Part shown: positions 1-12,853 of the stretch, piece by piece
Position numbering within the stretch: the stretch's first letter is position 1
Layout of the letters: each line of letters opens with the position of its first letter
Source of the DNA: Enoplolaimus lenunculus
Lineage: Eukaryota > Nematoda > Enoplea > Enoplida > Thoracostomopsidae
Assembly (NCBI GenBank): GCA_030248215.1
Contig: JASANG010003130.1
Location: 434,001 to 498,000 of the forward strand
DNA length: 64,000 bases
Reading direction: 5' to 3'
Program-made: the position numbers and the translations under genes
Notes under the pieces: generated by a model
The model's database searches: none
What the model was told of the DNA's origin: nothing
What the model saw: the letters and a program-made list of their open reading frames with translations, nothing else

Positions 1-166
1 CCAGGCAATTTTGTATTGTTTCATGAAAACCAATCTGCCTCAACATAGCGGATTTGATATTCCGTTGTTTATTTCTAACTGAAACCGTAATAGAACGAAA
101 TGTATACACGGTTGTGGTATTGAGAGAGTAGAAACGTTTTAATAAATCGACTGGGGTACGTCTTAG

Positions 167-450
167 GGCCCCATGTAAAGATCAGGGGCGGAACGATTTT
201 TGTGGGATTAGAACAGAGTAAGCGTAAGCTTTAGACTATTTTTTGCATGGCTTAACTTAGGCTTAGGTTTAAGTTTAGGAATAAGCTCATTCGTACGCTT
301 AGGCTTAGGCTTAGGCTTAGGAATATGTTCATTCTTACGCTTAGGCTTAGGCTTAGGAATATGATCATTCTGACGCTTAGGCTTAGGCTTATGTTTTAGG
401 CTTAGGAATATGCTTTTAATACTGTTCCGCTCGTGTTCTTTACATTGGCC
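167..450. repeat. TTAGGC-containing TIR MITE, copy 1
   Basis: Ends are GGCCCCATGTAAAGATCAGG and, inverted, CTTTACATTGGCC. The interior has three blocks of CTTAGG/TTAGGC hexamers separated by AATATGNTCATTCTNACG. No reading frame of its own. Confidence 0.8.
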
Positions 451-601
451 GATGAAGAAAAGAAAAAATGTTCCCTGGAATACTCGGGTGTCTCCATTTG
501 CGTAGGTTGTTTGACAAATGTTTGCTTATATGAGCGGCAAAGCAATTTAAATGTTGAAATCTAACAACTTAAAAAGTGGTGGAAAAATTTAGTTTGGACT
601 T

Positions 602-814
602 GGTCCATGTATAGAACAGGGCCGGATAGTTTTCCGTATTGGCTATATTAGAGTCAGTTTAAGCTTTATACTAATTTTTTTGCTTAGGCTTGCATAGGCT
701 TAGGCTTAGGCTTAGGTTTAGGAATAGGCCCATCCATACGCGTAGGCTTAGGTTTAGGCTTAGGCTTAGGAATATGCTTATACTACTGTTCCGGCCCTGT
801 TCTATACATAGGCC
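602..814. repeat. TTAGGC-containing TIR MITE, copy 2
   Basis: Ends CCATGTATAGAACAGGGCCGG and its inverse CCGGCCCTGTTCTATACAT are nearly perfect. Two interior runs of TTAGGC. Confidence 0.88.
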
Positions 815-1930
815 CTGGACTTTACCAAAATAATTCTTCCTTTCAACGCCGGGTCCTCTTAGCACGCCTCCGCCAACTGGCGATTCAGGGTGCGCTAAGT
901 ATGGCTCTTGCCAGATTCACCTAAAATGCGGTTCACGTTTAAACTGGTACAGTAAAATATGGTGTATATTTTGAAACCAGTTGGATATAGTGAAATACTA
1001 AATTGCAATTTCTGTTGTGATATCTGTTTTTATTTTTTATATCCAAAAAATGCCCGCAAACCAATAAGAAAAATTAAAAAATCACAAGAATTATAGCCCA
1101 ATTTGATTTTTGCACAAAATCATAATTCCGGCTGTTATTTTTTAAACGCGAGCGAAATTAGGCTAAAAGTCTATAATACATTATAATCTTATTAATTTAA
1201 CTCCAGACTATGCTTCAATTAGTTTCAAAAATTAATAACGGCATGGCGGACACATTTTAAGAGTGTTCACAGAAACATAATCACAATTTCATTTTGGCAT
1301 GCGAAACCTTTAAATTGATGCATTATACGAGCAAACTTAGCAACCGGGAATAATTGTTTGCCCTCTTTATCCAAACAGTTTATTCTAAAGCCTGTAAAAT
1401 TGTCATTTTGTCGTTTCTCAAGAAACGACAAAGTTTCTGTCGAACCACAAATTTTGACAGAATTAAACGCGTATGCGAAAGGGGCTAACGAGTCAGTGGT
1501 ACCGCGGCTCCCATATCGATAAGCTGCGTCCTGCGGACACCAAATTATTGAAACATTTTTTAACATTTTCCGTCTGTACTTAAAATTAATTTTAATCGCA
1601 TAATTCGGTCCAAAAAGTATACGTATTTCAAGGCTTTAATACGCTACTGTTTAGTACGGATGAGACTTGAAAGTAACAAATTTGAAATGCAAGCAAAATC
1701 TGTAAAAGTCCAAGCACCAGGATACGCAGTGTGCGTGTCCATGGGTGAAAAGGTGATTTTAAATTTAAAAAGAATATTTTGTATATTTGGACTCTAGAAC
1801 CAATAAGGTTCTAAAGCATGTAAAAGTGTACTTTTCACGTCTCTCCAGAAATTTTGGAAATTATAGTATCGTATCATGTCTATGCGCCCATGTGGGTAGC
1901 TAAATTTTCGATTTACACCCTAGCATGATG

Positions 1931-2370
1931 CTGTAGTGACCCGAATAAGGAGGGGAGACTGATACTTATTTGGCCTTTCCAGAGGGTGCCCTTATGTTAT
2001 TCGGTTGCGAACTGTTATTTATTTTTAACCCACGCTCTGCCACCCTTCGTTACTTATATGTAACCGCTATTGCAGGTTTTCGTTGAATTAAAAGTTTCTT
2101 TGTCTTGCGTCAATAGCTTGAGCGATAATGCAAGGTTATACTTAGGAATGTAATTTTAAACTTAAATGCGCTGTAAAGTTTCGAACCCAACTCCGTTTGG
2201 TTCTGGAGTCATTTATACACTACAATTAGAATAACTGGAATTTATGAACTCTAATTAGGGTTTAGGGACTCTATCCGCTTACGGGCTCTTATTAGGGATA
2301 CGGACTCTTATTGATTGGGACTCAAAATGGAGACGTCCTCTTATTATCCCTCTTATTCGGGTCACTACAG
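1931..2370. mobile_element. 'GACCCGAATAAG' TIR MITE, copy 1
   Basis: Ends CTGTAGTGACCCGAATAAGG and its inverse TTATTCGGGTCACTACAG; 440 bp, no transposase. The interior has conserved GTTATTTATTTTTAACCCAC. Confidence 0.9.
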
Positions 2371-3047
2371 TATATGGTTTTCATTTTTTCCATTTATAAC
2401 TTTCTCATCAAATCAAACTCACTTTTTAACGAAAGTTAATCAGTACCGGTTGCAATTGCTTGTTTGTACCAAGGTAAAAACCTAATTACTTCATATACGC
2501 ACGCGATTATTCAACCGCCATACTAAAAGACTTCCGGCAATGCCCATCATCCGTCTACAGACGGTGCCACCTCAAAAACAGGAGCGTATACAATATGGCG
2601 TTATAGAGGGGTTTATATTTCATCTCAAAATTTTTGAAGACAAGACAAATGTCAATTTAACAGGTTTTCGAGTATAACCTTCGCAATTGTGGAGATCAAA
2701 AATATGTTCATTTGCATACCATTCGGACCTGCAATCCTGGTTATTCCAGAGGAGAATTACCAGAATAGCAATTCGAGAAGGAATAACCTTATGTAAAAAT
2801 TGTTTCTGATCTGAACAATCCAAAACGATACTCTGAAGCCTTATTAAAGTGCTTATTTTCATGTGTCTCCATAAATTTCTGTAGGAGATATATCCATCCC
2901 CTCTATCCATTTCGTTATATGCGCCCAAATTCAAAAACAAACGATGACGGTCAAAAAAACCGTAAACGGAACATAAATATACCGGCTATTCAGTGCCTGG
3001 ATGTACCCTGAACCAGTTTAACGCATGCATCAATTTCTTCAATAACA

Positions 3048-3096
3048 GCATTATATATATAATATATATATTTATATATAATATATATATATATTT
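3048..3096. repeat. AT palindrome / TA microsatellite
   Basis: Runs of TATATA broken by TTATATATAA; self-complementary. Confidence 0.85.
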
Positions 3097-3391
3097 CGTG
3101 CGGACAGAGTCTAAACCGTAAAAATCCCACGGTTCATTAATGGACTACAGTCGCCTATCACCGCAAAGCGAATCTTGTTTGTTTTAAAACATTCAACAAT
3201 AAAATGTTTATTCCAGCATGCGACTTAACAAAATTAAAGAATACAATGACTTACAGCAAAAAGAAATGCCGTTGTTTATAGAAAAACCATTCCGTTTGCT
3301 TCTACAATTTTACTTCAAATTAAAACTGACATTTTGATGAACGTAAAATTGATCACATTACATTTTCATAGACTGTTTGTTTACCCAGTTA

Positions 3392-3568
3392 AACCCGTAA
3401 GGCTAGGGCATCTCCAAGGGTGGCATTGGGGTCTGCGCCCCACCAAATTTGGCTGGTGTCCCCCAAACAGACACGGTCTAAAAGTTACAATCTAGAATTG
3501 CAATAGTATGAGGCCCCAAAATTATTCGGTGCCCTTCCCAAATAGAATTTTCTGCGGACGGTCCTGCA
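3392..3568. repeat. CAGTGGCGTCTGC-family element, degraded copy
   Basis: Shares CCCCAAAATTATTCGGTGCC and ATTTTCTGCGGACGG with the 10.5-kb copy. Confidence 0.55.
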
Positions 3569-5411
3569 TATAGGCAGCGATTGGCATGTGCATGGGTGTG
3601 CAACTGCCTTTGTCTTAAGGTGTGACTGTGCTGTTCGCTAAGCTATTTTCTATGAGTGTATGTAAAGGCAAAAATATTACGTATGATGCCACACTTTCAT
3701 CTATCATACGTTTTGCTCAAAAATCCCACTTACCCACCTATATCCAATATTCTGGCTTTCAAGTATTTTAAACTAGCGAGCCATTTTAAATTGGTTCCAA
3801 TTTAAGTAAATGTTTATTAATTAAACCCGGAAATTAACCCGAAGCGCAAATTTTGATCCAAAACAAATATTGCTGGGAAGTAATGAATAAATCTTTTTCA
3901 GCAAGCTGTAAATACACCAGTTTGACTGCAGAAAAAACCAAGCTCTTATAATACTCCACCACCACTTAAGCGTTTAAGCTTAGGCTTAGGTTCATGATTA
4001 GGACAAGGCTTATTTTTTGCTAAGCATAACTATAATCCTTAACCTAAGCCAAAGCTTTACAGGTGGGACTACTTGCCGTTTTTCCATTAGTAGATGACAC
4101 TGTCGATTGCCGGTGTGAAATTCCGCACAGCGGTAAAAATTAAAGTAAACCACGCATTGTGACCTAAAATGTGGAGAAAACGTACAAAACCCAAAGACCC
4201 ATTAGGTTCAAAACACAAAACATTATACTTAAACTTTAGAGCTTGCGTCAAATTGGCCCGTAAACAGCTCACCTTACTAGGGGGGCTGATAAATTTTCAG
4301 GACGGACATACAAGCGTTTTCGAAGACTTACAAGCAAGGTTGAATATTTTCTAGGCGGAGCTAAACTTTTCCACAGGGTTTGAAACATCCTCGTCTTATT
4401 CAGGCAACGAGACCGCACCAAAATGCATTCAAGCGTGGCGCAATCTCAGTTTTCAACTCGGCCACTAAATTTGTATTACATGTATGCACGTTTTCTGCAA
4501 TTGGATTCGTCCCAAGCGTACAATTGAACTGTCACAAATCGCAGCAAATTTAAATTCAAAACATTGATTTGACCTGTGGGAAAATGCTAAATTTGACCAG
4601 ACACAGCCCAGATATGATCCTTCGAGGTTTTTGTCCGCGACAAGGGACGGGAATACAAAGAGCCCCTTCGGCGTTTTTACTAACAACTTTTTTCGACAAG
4701 GTTAGGACCCGTGGTCAGTCCACAGCATTCCTGGAAAAATTTTGCCTCCCCCATGAAATTTTCAACCTTGCTTGTAAGTCATCAAAAACCCTTGTATGCC
4801 TCTCCTGAAACATGTTTACACCCTCTAGCCCAGTGAACTACCTACGGCTCTAAAACTTTTGTGTAAGGAATCGTCTTGTTTCCTTTAGAAATATTTTTGC
4901 CCCCTCTACAAACAATTCCTAGTGAGGAAGCTGTCTGTAACACTTGAAAGTTTTGTCCACCCACGGCAGGTAACTTTCAAATCACTCATGTAACGCCCAG
5001 ATATTAATGATAAACGAAACTATGTAAGTAGCATAGGAGGGGCAGATCGAAATGCCCCTTCTGCATTACTTACGTAAGTACGTTAATTTTAAATACACGT
5101 GAGCCAACTTAATGGCAAATTTTGACTCATCAAAAATCGATAAATAGTAAAGGATGGCAGTATATACTTTTTGACCATCTTAATATCTTCAGGCGTTGTC
5201 CGCCTCTGAGCGACACCGTATGTTAATTGCCGTACGGCGACGCAAAGGATCAGGTTTAGATGAATCTATTAATTATGATACTTCGTTTAAAAATTAAATT
5301 TGAATTTAAACAATTTGTTTGATGAAGTATTTATAAATTCGACACAACCATGAATTAGCCTTGATTTTCATAAAAACAAATTTTTTGTAAGGAATTTCTA
5401 GAAGTTCACTG

Positions 5412-5621
5412 GGCCAATGTAAAGATCAGGGGCGGAACAGTGTTACATGCAAACTTACTGCTATACCTAAGCATAAGCCTAAACCTAAGCCTAAGCGTAA
5501 GAATGAGCGTATTTCTAAGCGTAAGCCTAACCCTAAACCAAGAAAAAAATAATCTAAAGCTTAAGCGTACTCTATTGCAGTCCCACATCAAAGCGTTCCG
5601 CCCTTGATCTTTACATGGGCC
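5412..5621. repeat. TTAGGC-containing TIR MITE, copy 3 (opposite orientation)
   Basis: Ends GGCCAATGTAAAGATCAGGG and CCCTTGATCTTTACATGGGC. The interior hexamers read GCCTAA, so the element is inverted relative to copies 1 and 2. Confidence 0.88.
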
Positions 5622-6367
5622 GTTCACTGTAACTATTTCGTGCGCGTTAAGCCAGGAGGGGGCCAGGAGAGGCTTAGCCCCCATAAAGAAACTTAGCCCT
5701 CCCCCTAGAAAATTCTCAACCTTGTTTGTAAGTCATAGAAAACACTGGTATGCCCATACTGAAAATTTTTAGCCGTCCCCCAGCAAATTAAACTGGCTAC
5801 GGGCCTGAAGCTTTATATTGTAAAAGCAAAACACCAACTGACAACTAAATTTATAGCTGAACCACAGTGACTTTAATCATAAAGGTAATCGTTTCAGGAA
5901 TTAAAATGAATTTTATTTACAATTGGTTGAATGAATAAGGGCAATCGTAAACAAATGACACGGTAGCCGTATAAATTTTGACCCAAAAAAATGTATACAT
6001 CCAGTACCGGCGTACGCTAGGGTGGATGCCCCCAAAAATTTTGGGGTGGAAGCATTTACGATAATTAAAATATTTTTCAATTTTTTTGTTTAACACCTTG
6101 TTAAGGTAGAAGTCCTTCTTGTGACGCGGTGGTGCTCCCCAAATGGAGGTACGGGGGTGTGGCTGTTCCAGCACTGTATACATCCTGGCCATTAAAGGTA
6201 CCGAAAAACGTTTGTTTTTGCTACGCTCAAAATCATCATAAAGCCATTTATACAAAGGTAACTATTGCATCGGTAAGGTTTATAGTACCTGATGCATAAA
6301 CACCGTGCGTTTTGCTAATAAATTCATCTCGAATTGCTCAAATCAGTCGCCATGGCTGGAATCTATT

Positions 6368-6635
6368 TTAACCCTTTCTCACATGAATATTTTCTATCCC
6401 TGAGACCTACTTTTATGCTAGGATTCGAACTCCAGTGACTGGAGTGGCAGGCGTATACCATCACCACTCAGCTATAGGAGCTTGACGCTCGAGCCCAAGG
6501 GGGCTCTCACGCCTTGTGGTGATTTAGTACTATGTATACGTGTTGCAATTGTTAAACACAGTACGATATATACTATTTAACGCATATACACTGCGCTGAG
6601 TTGCCTACAGGCAACTCAATGTGAGAAGGGGTTAA
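6368..6635. mobile_element. TIR element carrying a tRNA-like core, copy 1
   Basis: Ends TTAACCCTTTCTCACATGAA and its inverse TGTGAGAAGGGGTTAA. The core at 6421-6481 (minus) looks tRNA-derived. Confidence 0.75.
6421..6481 (-). other. tRNA-like core (tRNA-Gly-like) within TIR element
   Basis: On the minus strand: GCTCCTATAGCTGAGTGGTG has an A box (TAGCTGAGTGG), then CGCCTGCCACTCC resembles the Gly-GCC anticodon arm, then GGAGTTCGAATCC matches the B box. The acceptor arm does not pair well, so this is a derived pol III cassette, not a tRNA gene. Confidence 0.65.
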
Positions 6636-8440
6636 ATTAGTTTGTCAAAAGTGAGCGCTGCAGTTCATATAGTTCAGTTCTGTGCTTAGCATATATACTA
6701 GCGCATCCAGAGGTGAGCGTCTCAAAAAATTGACACATACGTGAATATAGCATACTCATAGCACTTGCCAGCACGTCCATCCAGGCAGAAATTTTTGGAT
6801 CCGTCGCTTTCTTATCACGCAAGACAAGCCTTGAATGGGAGAGTCCCTTGCGCCTAAGGAATCCTCACAAATTTCAAGCTACCTAATTGTAGCATTAAAG
6901 TTTTAACTTGACGTTCGATATGAAAAATCTGCTTTTTTTCGATCGCAGAACTCTCAGAAAGATAATCATGATGTATTCAGATTGAAAAATTTTCAACATT
7001 TCGCAATTTTATTGAACCTCACGTTCACTTCTAGGATCCCATCTCTCAAAACAACCACTCCGTTGTCTGACATTTGTTAAGGCGTCAGACCGCAAACCAC
7101 CTGGTTTAAACGATCAAAGTCTGTACGACACAGATACTGGCTCATACAGGTGTTGGCTGGTTACACTCGGTGAATGATCAATCTTCAACAAGAGTGTCCA
7201 ACTACCGAAATTTATGTAGGAATATGTATCACGAAGTGTTACGTTTTTGCCTGACACCCCCCGTATTTCGGGTGGTCGCTATTAAATACAATACCCCTAG
7301 ATTAAGCTGTAATCGTAGCATTTTTGATGCCGTATACATACAGTGCCATGGTTTGCAACAAGTTGTACTCCCTAAATAACGGGGGTGCATTAAAAATTAC
7401 AACGCACGCCGGGTACTTTTTTCCTGCACAGAATGTAACCAGTTGCATACTCTTGGTGAAGTATACATCATCCATTCTTGATTCAATGAACCATATCACG
7501 GTCTCTTTACTGTTTTGGTTTGCGTGAAAAATACTCCCTAATATTGGTATCATATTAAGGTTCCGAAAAACAACTATTTAATTGTACTTAAATAATGAAC
7601 CATTAACAAAAAAATTAACAATAAGTCAAGTTAAAATAAAGCAGAAAAACTTAAATTCTCCTCTCAACCCCAACTAAATAAAGCATGGAGTTTTTGTTGT
7701 TTCAATACTCGCTCAATACCTTAGCTAATAGCGTATGTTTTGCACCTTAACTCTTAAAGGTTTGACGCTGGTAAAAAGTGTCAATTTTTCACCCGCGTGA
7801 TACAAATCTCTACCCGCGGGTATAAAACTTCGCCGGTTTTTGTTTCAACCGGTTAGGGTGAGGGCCAGTTTAGCCCCTTCCCAAATGAGGGTATGGGGGT
7901 GGCTGCTGCAGCCCTGGGTATACCCGTGGCTGAAAATTTTTACCCGACCCGCGTCTACCCGTGGGTAATTTACCACTCTGAACCAGACCGCAATCTGAAA
8001 CACAGCTAAACGATTGTCTGGTTGTTACCAGTTCTGATGTCTATTCAGAGCAATAGGATTGTACTCCAGTCTAGGCAAGTAATCGATGTGTTGACGTATA
8101 ATTTCCCATCACCCATTGAGGTTTAATATATTTTGCTGGTGTGTAGTGCCAGCCGTTGCGCATTGTAATCACAGCTTGATGTCGCTATGTTGTGTGGATG
8201 TCTGTGCTGAAAGAATTGCGTTTTAGTGTTGCTGTAACCAACGCCAATTCAAGCCTTATAGAAATTTGTGCCAGCCAAAATTAGTGACGCAGTCAGGATT
8301 TCAATTGGGGATGATATAACTAAAAGTTAAAAATGTTCAGGCAGTATGTTAACTCAAAAATAGCTCGCAAAATTTCCGGGCGAACGTATGGAGTCTGTAT
8401 TGCTGAGGAAATAAGTGAAAAGTAACATATTTTGTATAGC

Positions 8441-8590
8441 TGGAGTAGAACAGGGCCGGAACGTTTTCTGGCAGGACTATAATAGTAGTAAGCCTAAGCT
8501 TTATACTAACTTTTTGCTTAGGCTTAAGGTTAGGCTTAGGCTTAGGAATATGCTTATACTACTGTTCCGGACCTGTTCTATACATTGGCC
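8441..8590. repeat. TTAGGC-containing TIR MITE, copy 4
   Basis: TAGAACAGGGCCGGAAC at the left, GTTCCGGACCTGTTCTATAC at the right; the outermost left bases are lost. Short TTAGGC run inside. Confidence 0.85.
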
Positions 8591-8756
8591 GCGCAAACAC
8601 GCACAAATTTGAAGACAAATATCTATCATTCACACGTTCATAAAACAAGCTATATAAGGTTTGTTCGTTGAAAATAAATTATAGACGGTTAGTATATCTT
8701 TCATATAGGAATTCTACGTTAAGCAGTACCATACAGAGCCCTTCACGCAAATTTTG

Positions 8757-8829
8757 CTGCGGATGCGGTGGGACTCGAACCTACGACGTACGAATTACCG
8801 TTCCGCTGCTCTAACCACAGAGTTAACGT
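8757..8829 (-). other. tRNA-like remnant
   Basis: On the minus strand CTCTGTGGTTAGAGCAGC resembles a D arm and GTAGGTTCGAGTCCCAC a T arm. The anticodon stem and acceptor stem do not pair, so it is a tRNA pseudogene or SINE head. Confidence 0.5.
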
Positions 8830-9025
8830 TTCATTGAATTCCTACGCGTCCATATTTACTACTTCCGCCAGTTATCCGGATATAACATCGCTGAACAACC
8901 ATTTTTAATACTTCTGAGCCAATCAAAGATCCAGAAATGAAACCATACAGGGGATTCCCACAATACGTGTCTTAAGCGGGTACAACCATCAATAAAAAAT
9001 TTTATACAGAAAACAGTTGTGAGAA

Positions 9026-9075
9026 AAATTCTATTTTGGAGAGAATCAATTTGACTCACCATTTTTTGCAGTGCA
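9026..9075. repeat. GACTC element, end fragment
   Basis: GAGAATCAATTTGACTCACC then ATTTTTTGCAGTG, the right end of the element at 15.5 kb. Confidence 0.6.
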
Positions 9076-9548
9076 GGGGTTTCGATGACCCTGCATGTAT
9101 ATTTTAAAAATTTTCCGGAGCGGGGCAAACTTCTTCCATTTGAGGTGGCCTGCTCCCCCATGGCTCCCTCTAGCTACGTGCTCGTGCATATCTGAGATGG
9201 AATTTGGTCGTCGCATGACATTCACCTATTCCTTGAATGAAAAAGCGGCGTACAAAAAAGTATTCGTTAAACGATAAACCATTTTATATATTCAAACTAT
9301 CGAAATTAATTTCAGCTTACTTTGAAGTTAAAACAATCAAATACAATACATAAGTCATCTTCTATATTTTGGCCTCATATATCGCAGCCCGATACGCAAG
9401 GGGCCGCAACATATGCCCTGCGTCTCTCGATGCCGCTTTTGGGGGTTCCACACATGTGTCTCTTGCATGTGACCCACATATTGGGGTCAAATTAAACGCA
9501 GACTAATTAAACGTCGCCCACAGTACCATGATAATATGCTCATGCGAT

Positions 9549-9602
9549 CAATATATACATATATTATATATATATTACATATGTAATATATATATATGTA
9601 TT
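9549..9602. repeat. AT palindrome / TA microsatellite
   Basis: Alternating ATATAT with central TTACATATGTAA; can form a hairpin. Confidence 0.85.
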
Positions 9603-9736
9603 AATTCTTCCCTTCGAAACCTCATCACTTGCTGTACCACACAAATCTGTATAAAACCTGAAGTATTATCTACCCTCAGAGCGACTGTTTTATGGCAAAT
9701 ATAAGCTTACACATGGATCCACAAAACACAACCAAT

Positions 9737-9870
9737 GCAGTGGCCCGTAGCCAGGTCACCTTGCTAGGAGGTAAAGATTTTTCAGACGAGACATACAAGG
9801 GTTTTTGTTGACTTACAAGCAAGGTGGCAAATTTTCAAGGAGGGCCTAAAATTTTGCCTGGGGGGACGCT
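9737..9870. repeat. 'CCCGTAGCCAGGTCACC' element
   Basis: CAGTGGCCCGTAGCCAGGTC, then TTGCTAGGAGG, ATACAAGGGTTTTTGTTGAC and CAAGGTGGCAAATTTTC. Similar sequences occur at 4254-4360, 4753-4860, 5683-5812, 12092-12206, 23574-23705, 25303-25455 and 31446-31570, mostly degraded. Confidence 0.6.
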
Positions 9871-10517
9871 GAGCTTCCATGCCGTCCTTGGATACGGTCG
9901 TGCCAATGCACCCACGTATTGGTTCATTACGGTATCGTTCAATATAGATACTGATAGGTGGAGTTATGCGTACAACGAAAACCGTCATTTCTATGGCGCA
10001 TATGCTGTACATATATGCTTGTAGCCGCAGCTAAACATGCTAGTTGGGGCCAAAAAATTTTAACAGGGGCCTACTGGAATTTTGTATGTCTGATAAAAAT
10101 GGAACAAAATTTTCTACAGGGGCTACGCCTTACTTATGGTCGTTTCGGGATACGGTTCAAAATAGCGCAAAGGGCTATATATGGACTAGCGGAACATATA
10201 TCGATTCCACAGATCAAAATTTTAGCGTAATTGATACAAAGTACGTAGAAATTTTTTGGAATAAACCCCTACTTGGGATTTTGCGCTTTTGAAACAAAAT
10301 TCTAACTGCTCCCCCTGTTTAGACTGCATATTTCATATTATTTGCTGTCCTTAAAACGGGGTTGATTTCAATAGAATCAGTGAGGCTGAGGTTAATCTTT
10401 TCAACTTTGGCCGAGATTATAAGATTGTGTACAGAATATTCACGAGGTGACACGACTGAAAACATTTCACCGAGCTGAGGTTTGTGTGATTGTTAAATTC
10501 AAAACAAGATAAGAACA

Positions 10518-10685
10518 AGGGCGTCCACACGGGGGCACTGGAGGGCCGTTTCCCCCACACCCAATTGGGCTGGTGCCTCACCAAATTGAACTCGATCTAA
10601 CATTAAGCAATCTTGAATTGCAATTTTAGGCCCCCTCAAAATTATTCGGTGCCCCCAAACATAATTTTCTGCACACGCCCGTGGA
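10518..10685. repeat. CAGTGGCGTCTGC-family element, copy
   Basis: AGGGCGTCCACACGGGGGCA at the left; AAAATTATTCGGTGCCCCC and ATTTTCTGCACACGCCCGTG at the right, the inverted end. Confidence 0.6.
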
Positions 10686-11536
10686 TAACAGTGTCTTGAC
10701 TTCAGAAGCGTTTAACAGCACAAAAAGGATGCACTTTGCCAAAATATGGAACCTGAACTCGTCTGAGGCACACACACAGTTCCTAGCTTGGATCTCCCCA
10801 TACCCCCAAATTGGGAAGGCAACCACCCACCCAAGAAGGCCCTCAGAAAATTTCAAACTATGGAATTACTTTATTTGTACTTTAACAATTACGTTGTCCG
10901 AAATTTCATACTTTACCTGCGATCACCCTTGTTTGAAGTCTACGTGTTCACATAAGACTTAAGATAGAAGCGTACTTATCTAGGCAAGTCTGAGGGAGGA
11001 CACATTGTATCAGGCAAATTTATAAAATTGCGCTGGGGGACAGTTCTTATGTGGGGCGTTTTTACCGTGACCCCCGGAACTCTGTCAATTTGTTTCACCA
11101 TTTTAGAATAGACGTCCATATTTTGGTAGGAGGTAGCTCAAATCAAGGTATTTGGGTTGTCCAATTCTAACCCTACGTTGAAGCATGCTACATAGCGCTA
11201 GTAAAAATGAAAAATGACTACTAAAGAGCAATATTTTACAGGGAAATTAGCAGCTTATGTCAAATACTCGTTCAGAACATATGCATTCAAACACTCATAT
11301 TGGTAATCCATTGTGAAAAAATAAATATTTACACATTGAAATGATAAACTTATCGCATGTTTTCGACAAAAAATACACACAGCACACAATTGAGGATAGT
11401 ACGAGTGCTCTCACTTGTCCAATAGAACTCGAGCGATAAAAATTCTCTGAAACATGACAACTGTGCGTTTAATATCAACAGTGAAAATATTGTTGTTTTG
11501 ATGACAATTTCAAATATATTACTTTTTCGTCCCGGT

Positions 11537-11807
11537 TTAACCCTTTCTCAAATGAATATTTTCAATTTCATATGATATGTAATTTCAAGGTAAGATTCGA
11601 TCCACAGTCTCACGAGTGGGAGGCGTTTACGATGACCACTGAGCTATAGGAGCTTGACGCTCGAGCCCGAGTAGGATCTCACGTCTTGTGGAGATTTTGC
11701 ACTGCGCATATATGTTTTAAATGTTAAACACTGCTCACAGTGTGTGTATTGCTCGTACATTATTGTATTTAGTTGCTCATAGTATACTCTATAATTGAAA
11801 GGGTTAA
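11537..11807. mobile_element. TIR element carrying a tRNA-like core, copy 2
   Basis: Ends TTAACCCTTTCTCAAATGAA and AATTGAAAGGGTTAA. The core (11592-11653, minus) again reads GCTCCTATAGCTCAGTGGTC ... TGGATCGAATC, parallel to copy 1. Confidence 0.75.
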
Positions 11808-12688
11808 AGTTCAAAAATTTCGAATATTCAATACGCAGATAAATTGTTAACGAAATGTACCTACTGTCACGTATCGAGATATTTCAGACGCTCACTGCTC
11901 GTGAGCGAAGCGAGCGACAAACCAAACGCAATTTTAGCACTGCTTTTTAACATCAAATTTAGGTTTTGACCGTTATTTGAAGGGTCTAGACGTGGGTGCT
12001 CCCGTAGGATCCGTCAGTGAACCTGCCATTATGAAAGAAAGATTGAGGAAAATAGAACAATTTAACTTATTAAAACTTTTCTAGTTTCACTAACACAAGT
12101 CACCTTGATAGGGGGGCTAACTTTTTCTGAAAATTTTTTAGGGGGAGCGAAAAATTCCTTTACGGCGGCTGAGCCCCTCCACTGGCCCCCTTGGCTACGG
12201 GCTCAGATCGACCGATCGTTATAATTTTTAACAAACAACACAAAATGGGTTAGACTTTAGGAAGCGCATTTAAAGAAACTTAAAAACTCCCTATCTTACT
12301 GGCTATACGGTACCAAAATAAAGGCCATTATGACAATGTCCTTAACTTTTATCTAGTCGTTGTCTGCGGTGGTCATAAATAAACGACACCAACTTAAATC
12401 TGGACCCAGTTTACCCCTTGAGAGCGATCAATAATCGTTGCTTTTAAGCTCTAACCCGGCTGCAGTATAAATGGTAAAGAAGCTAAAAGCAAAAGACAGG
12501 AAGCGTTTTATAGCTGATGTCATCCAGACTCACTGAGAGACTAAATGTTATATGAAGCCTCTACTCTTCTTCAGTCTAAATTGTTGTCGACAAAAAAATG
12601 ATAACCAATCACGTATTTATGTCTTTTAATTTGAAGGAGTCAACGCAACCAGGAGTTTACAGTAAAGGCATAGTTTGATGACTATGCT

Positions 12689-12853
12689 CAGTGGCGTCTG
12701 CATAAAACTATGTTTGAGGGGGCACAGTTTGGGGTGCACCTACAATTTTCAACTCAAGATTGTTTACATTTAGAGCGAGTCAATTTCGAGGGCGCCAGCC
12801 AAATTTGGGGGGGAATGGTCCCCCAATGCTCCTCGTGGAGGCTTCCGTGGCTA
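12689..12853. mobile_element. CAGTGGCGTCTGC element
   Basis: Starts CAGTGGCGTCTGCATAAAA; the interior GGGGCACAGTTTGGGGTGCA and CCAAATTTGGGGGGG is shared, in opposite orientation, with the copies at 3.4 and 10.5 kb. Right end GGAGGCTTCCGTGGCTATGG. Confidence 0.6.

Larger units (their letters stand above)
1..6367. other. Gene-poor repeat mosaic
   Basis: Apart from the TIR elements listed separately, no gene is supported. Open frames of about 100 codons on the minus strand at 1267-1566 and 2620-2940 look protein-like but are of a length expected by chance. A partial copy of the 'TGCGGGGTTC' TIR is visible near 924-950 (GCGGTTCACGTTTAAACTGG). An AT palindrome run is at 3048-3096. Confidence 0.6.
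6636..11536. other. Gene-poor repeat mosaic
   Basis: Contains the TTAGGC MITE at 8441-8590, a tRNA-like remnant at 8757-8829, an AT-rich palindrome at 9549-9602 and copies of 'GTAGCCA' and 'GGCGT' elements. At 7800-7980 several TACCCGCGGGTA-type palindromes recur; a similar stretch lies at 23365-23450. No gene is supported. Confidence 0.6.

Noticed and set aside
300-400. A true chromosome end or telomere scar
   Set aside because: The TTAGGC runs are short, broken by other motifs and always inside the same inverted ends, so they belong to a repeat family.
1267-1566. 99-codon frame, minus strand
   Set aside because: Frames of about 100 codons are expected several times by chance in this much AT-rich DNA; no family, signal peptide or splice context.
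2620-2940. 106-codon frame, minus strand
   Set aside because: Same reason; a two-exon gene with the 1267-1566 frame was considered but no joining signals are evident.
6421-6481. A functional tRNA-Gly gene
   Set aside because: Promoter boxes are present but the acceptor stem does not pair and the sequence sits within a repeated element.
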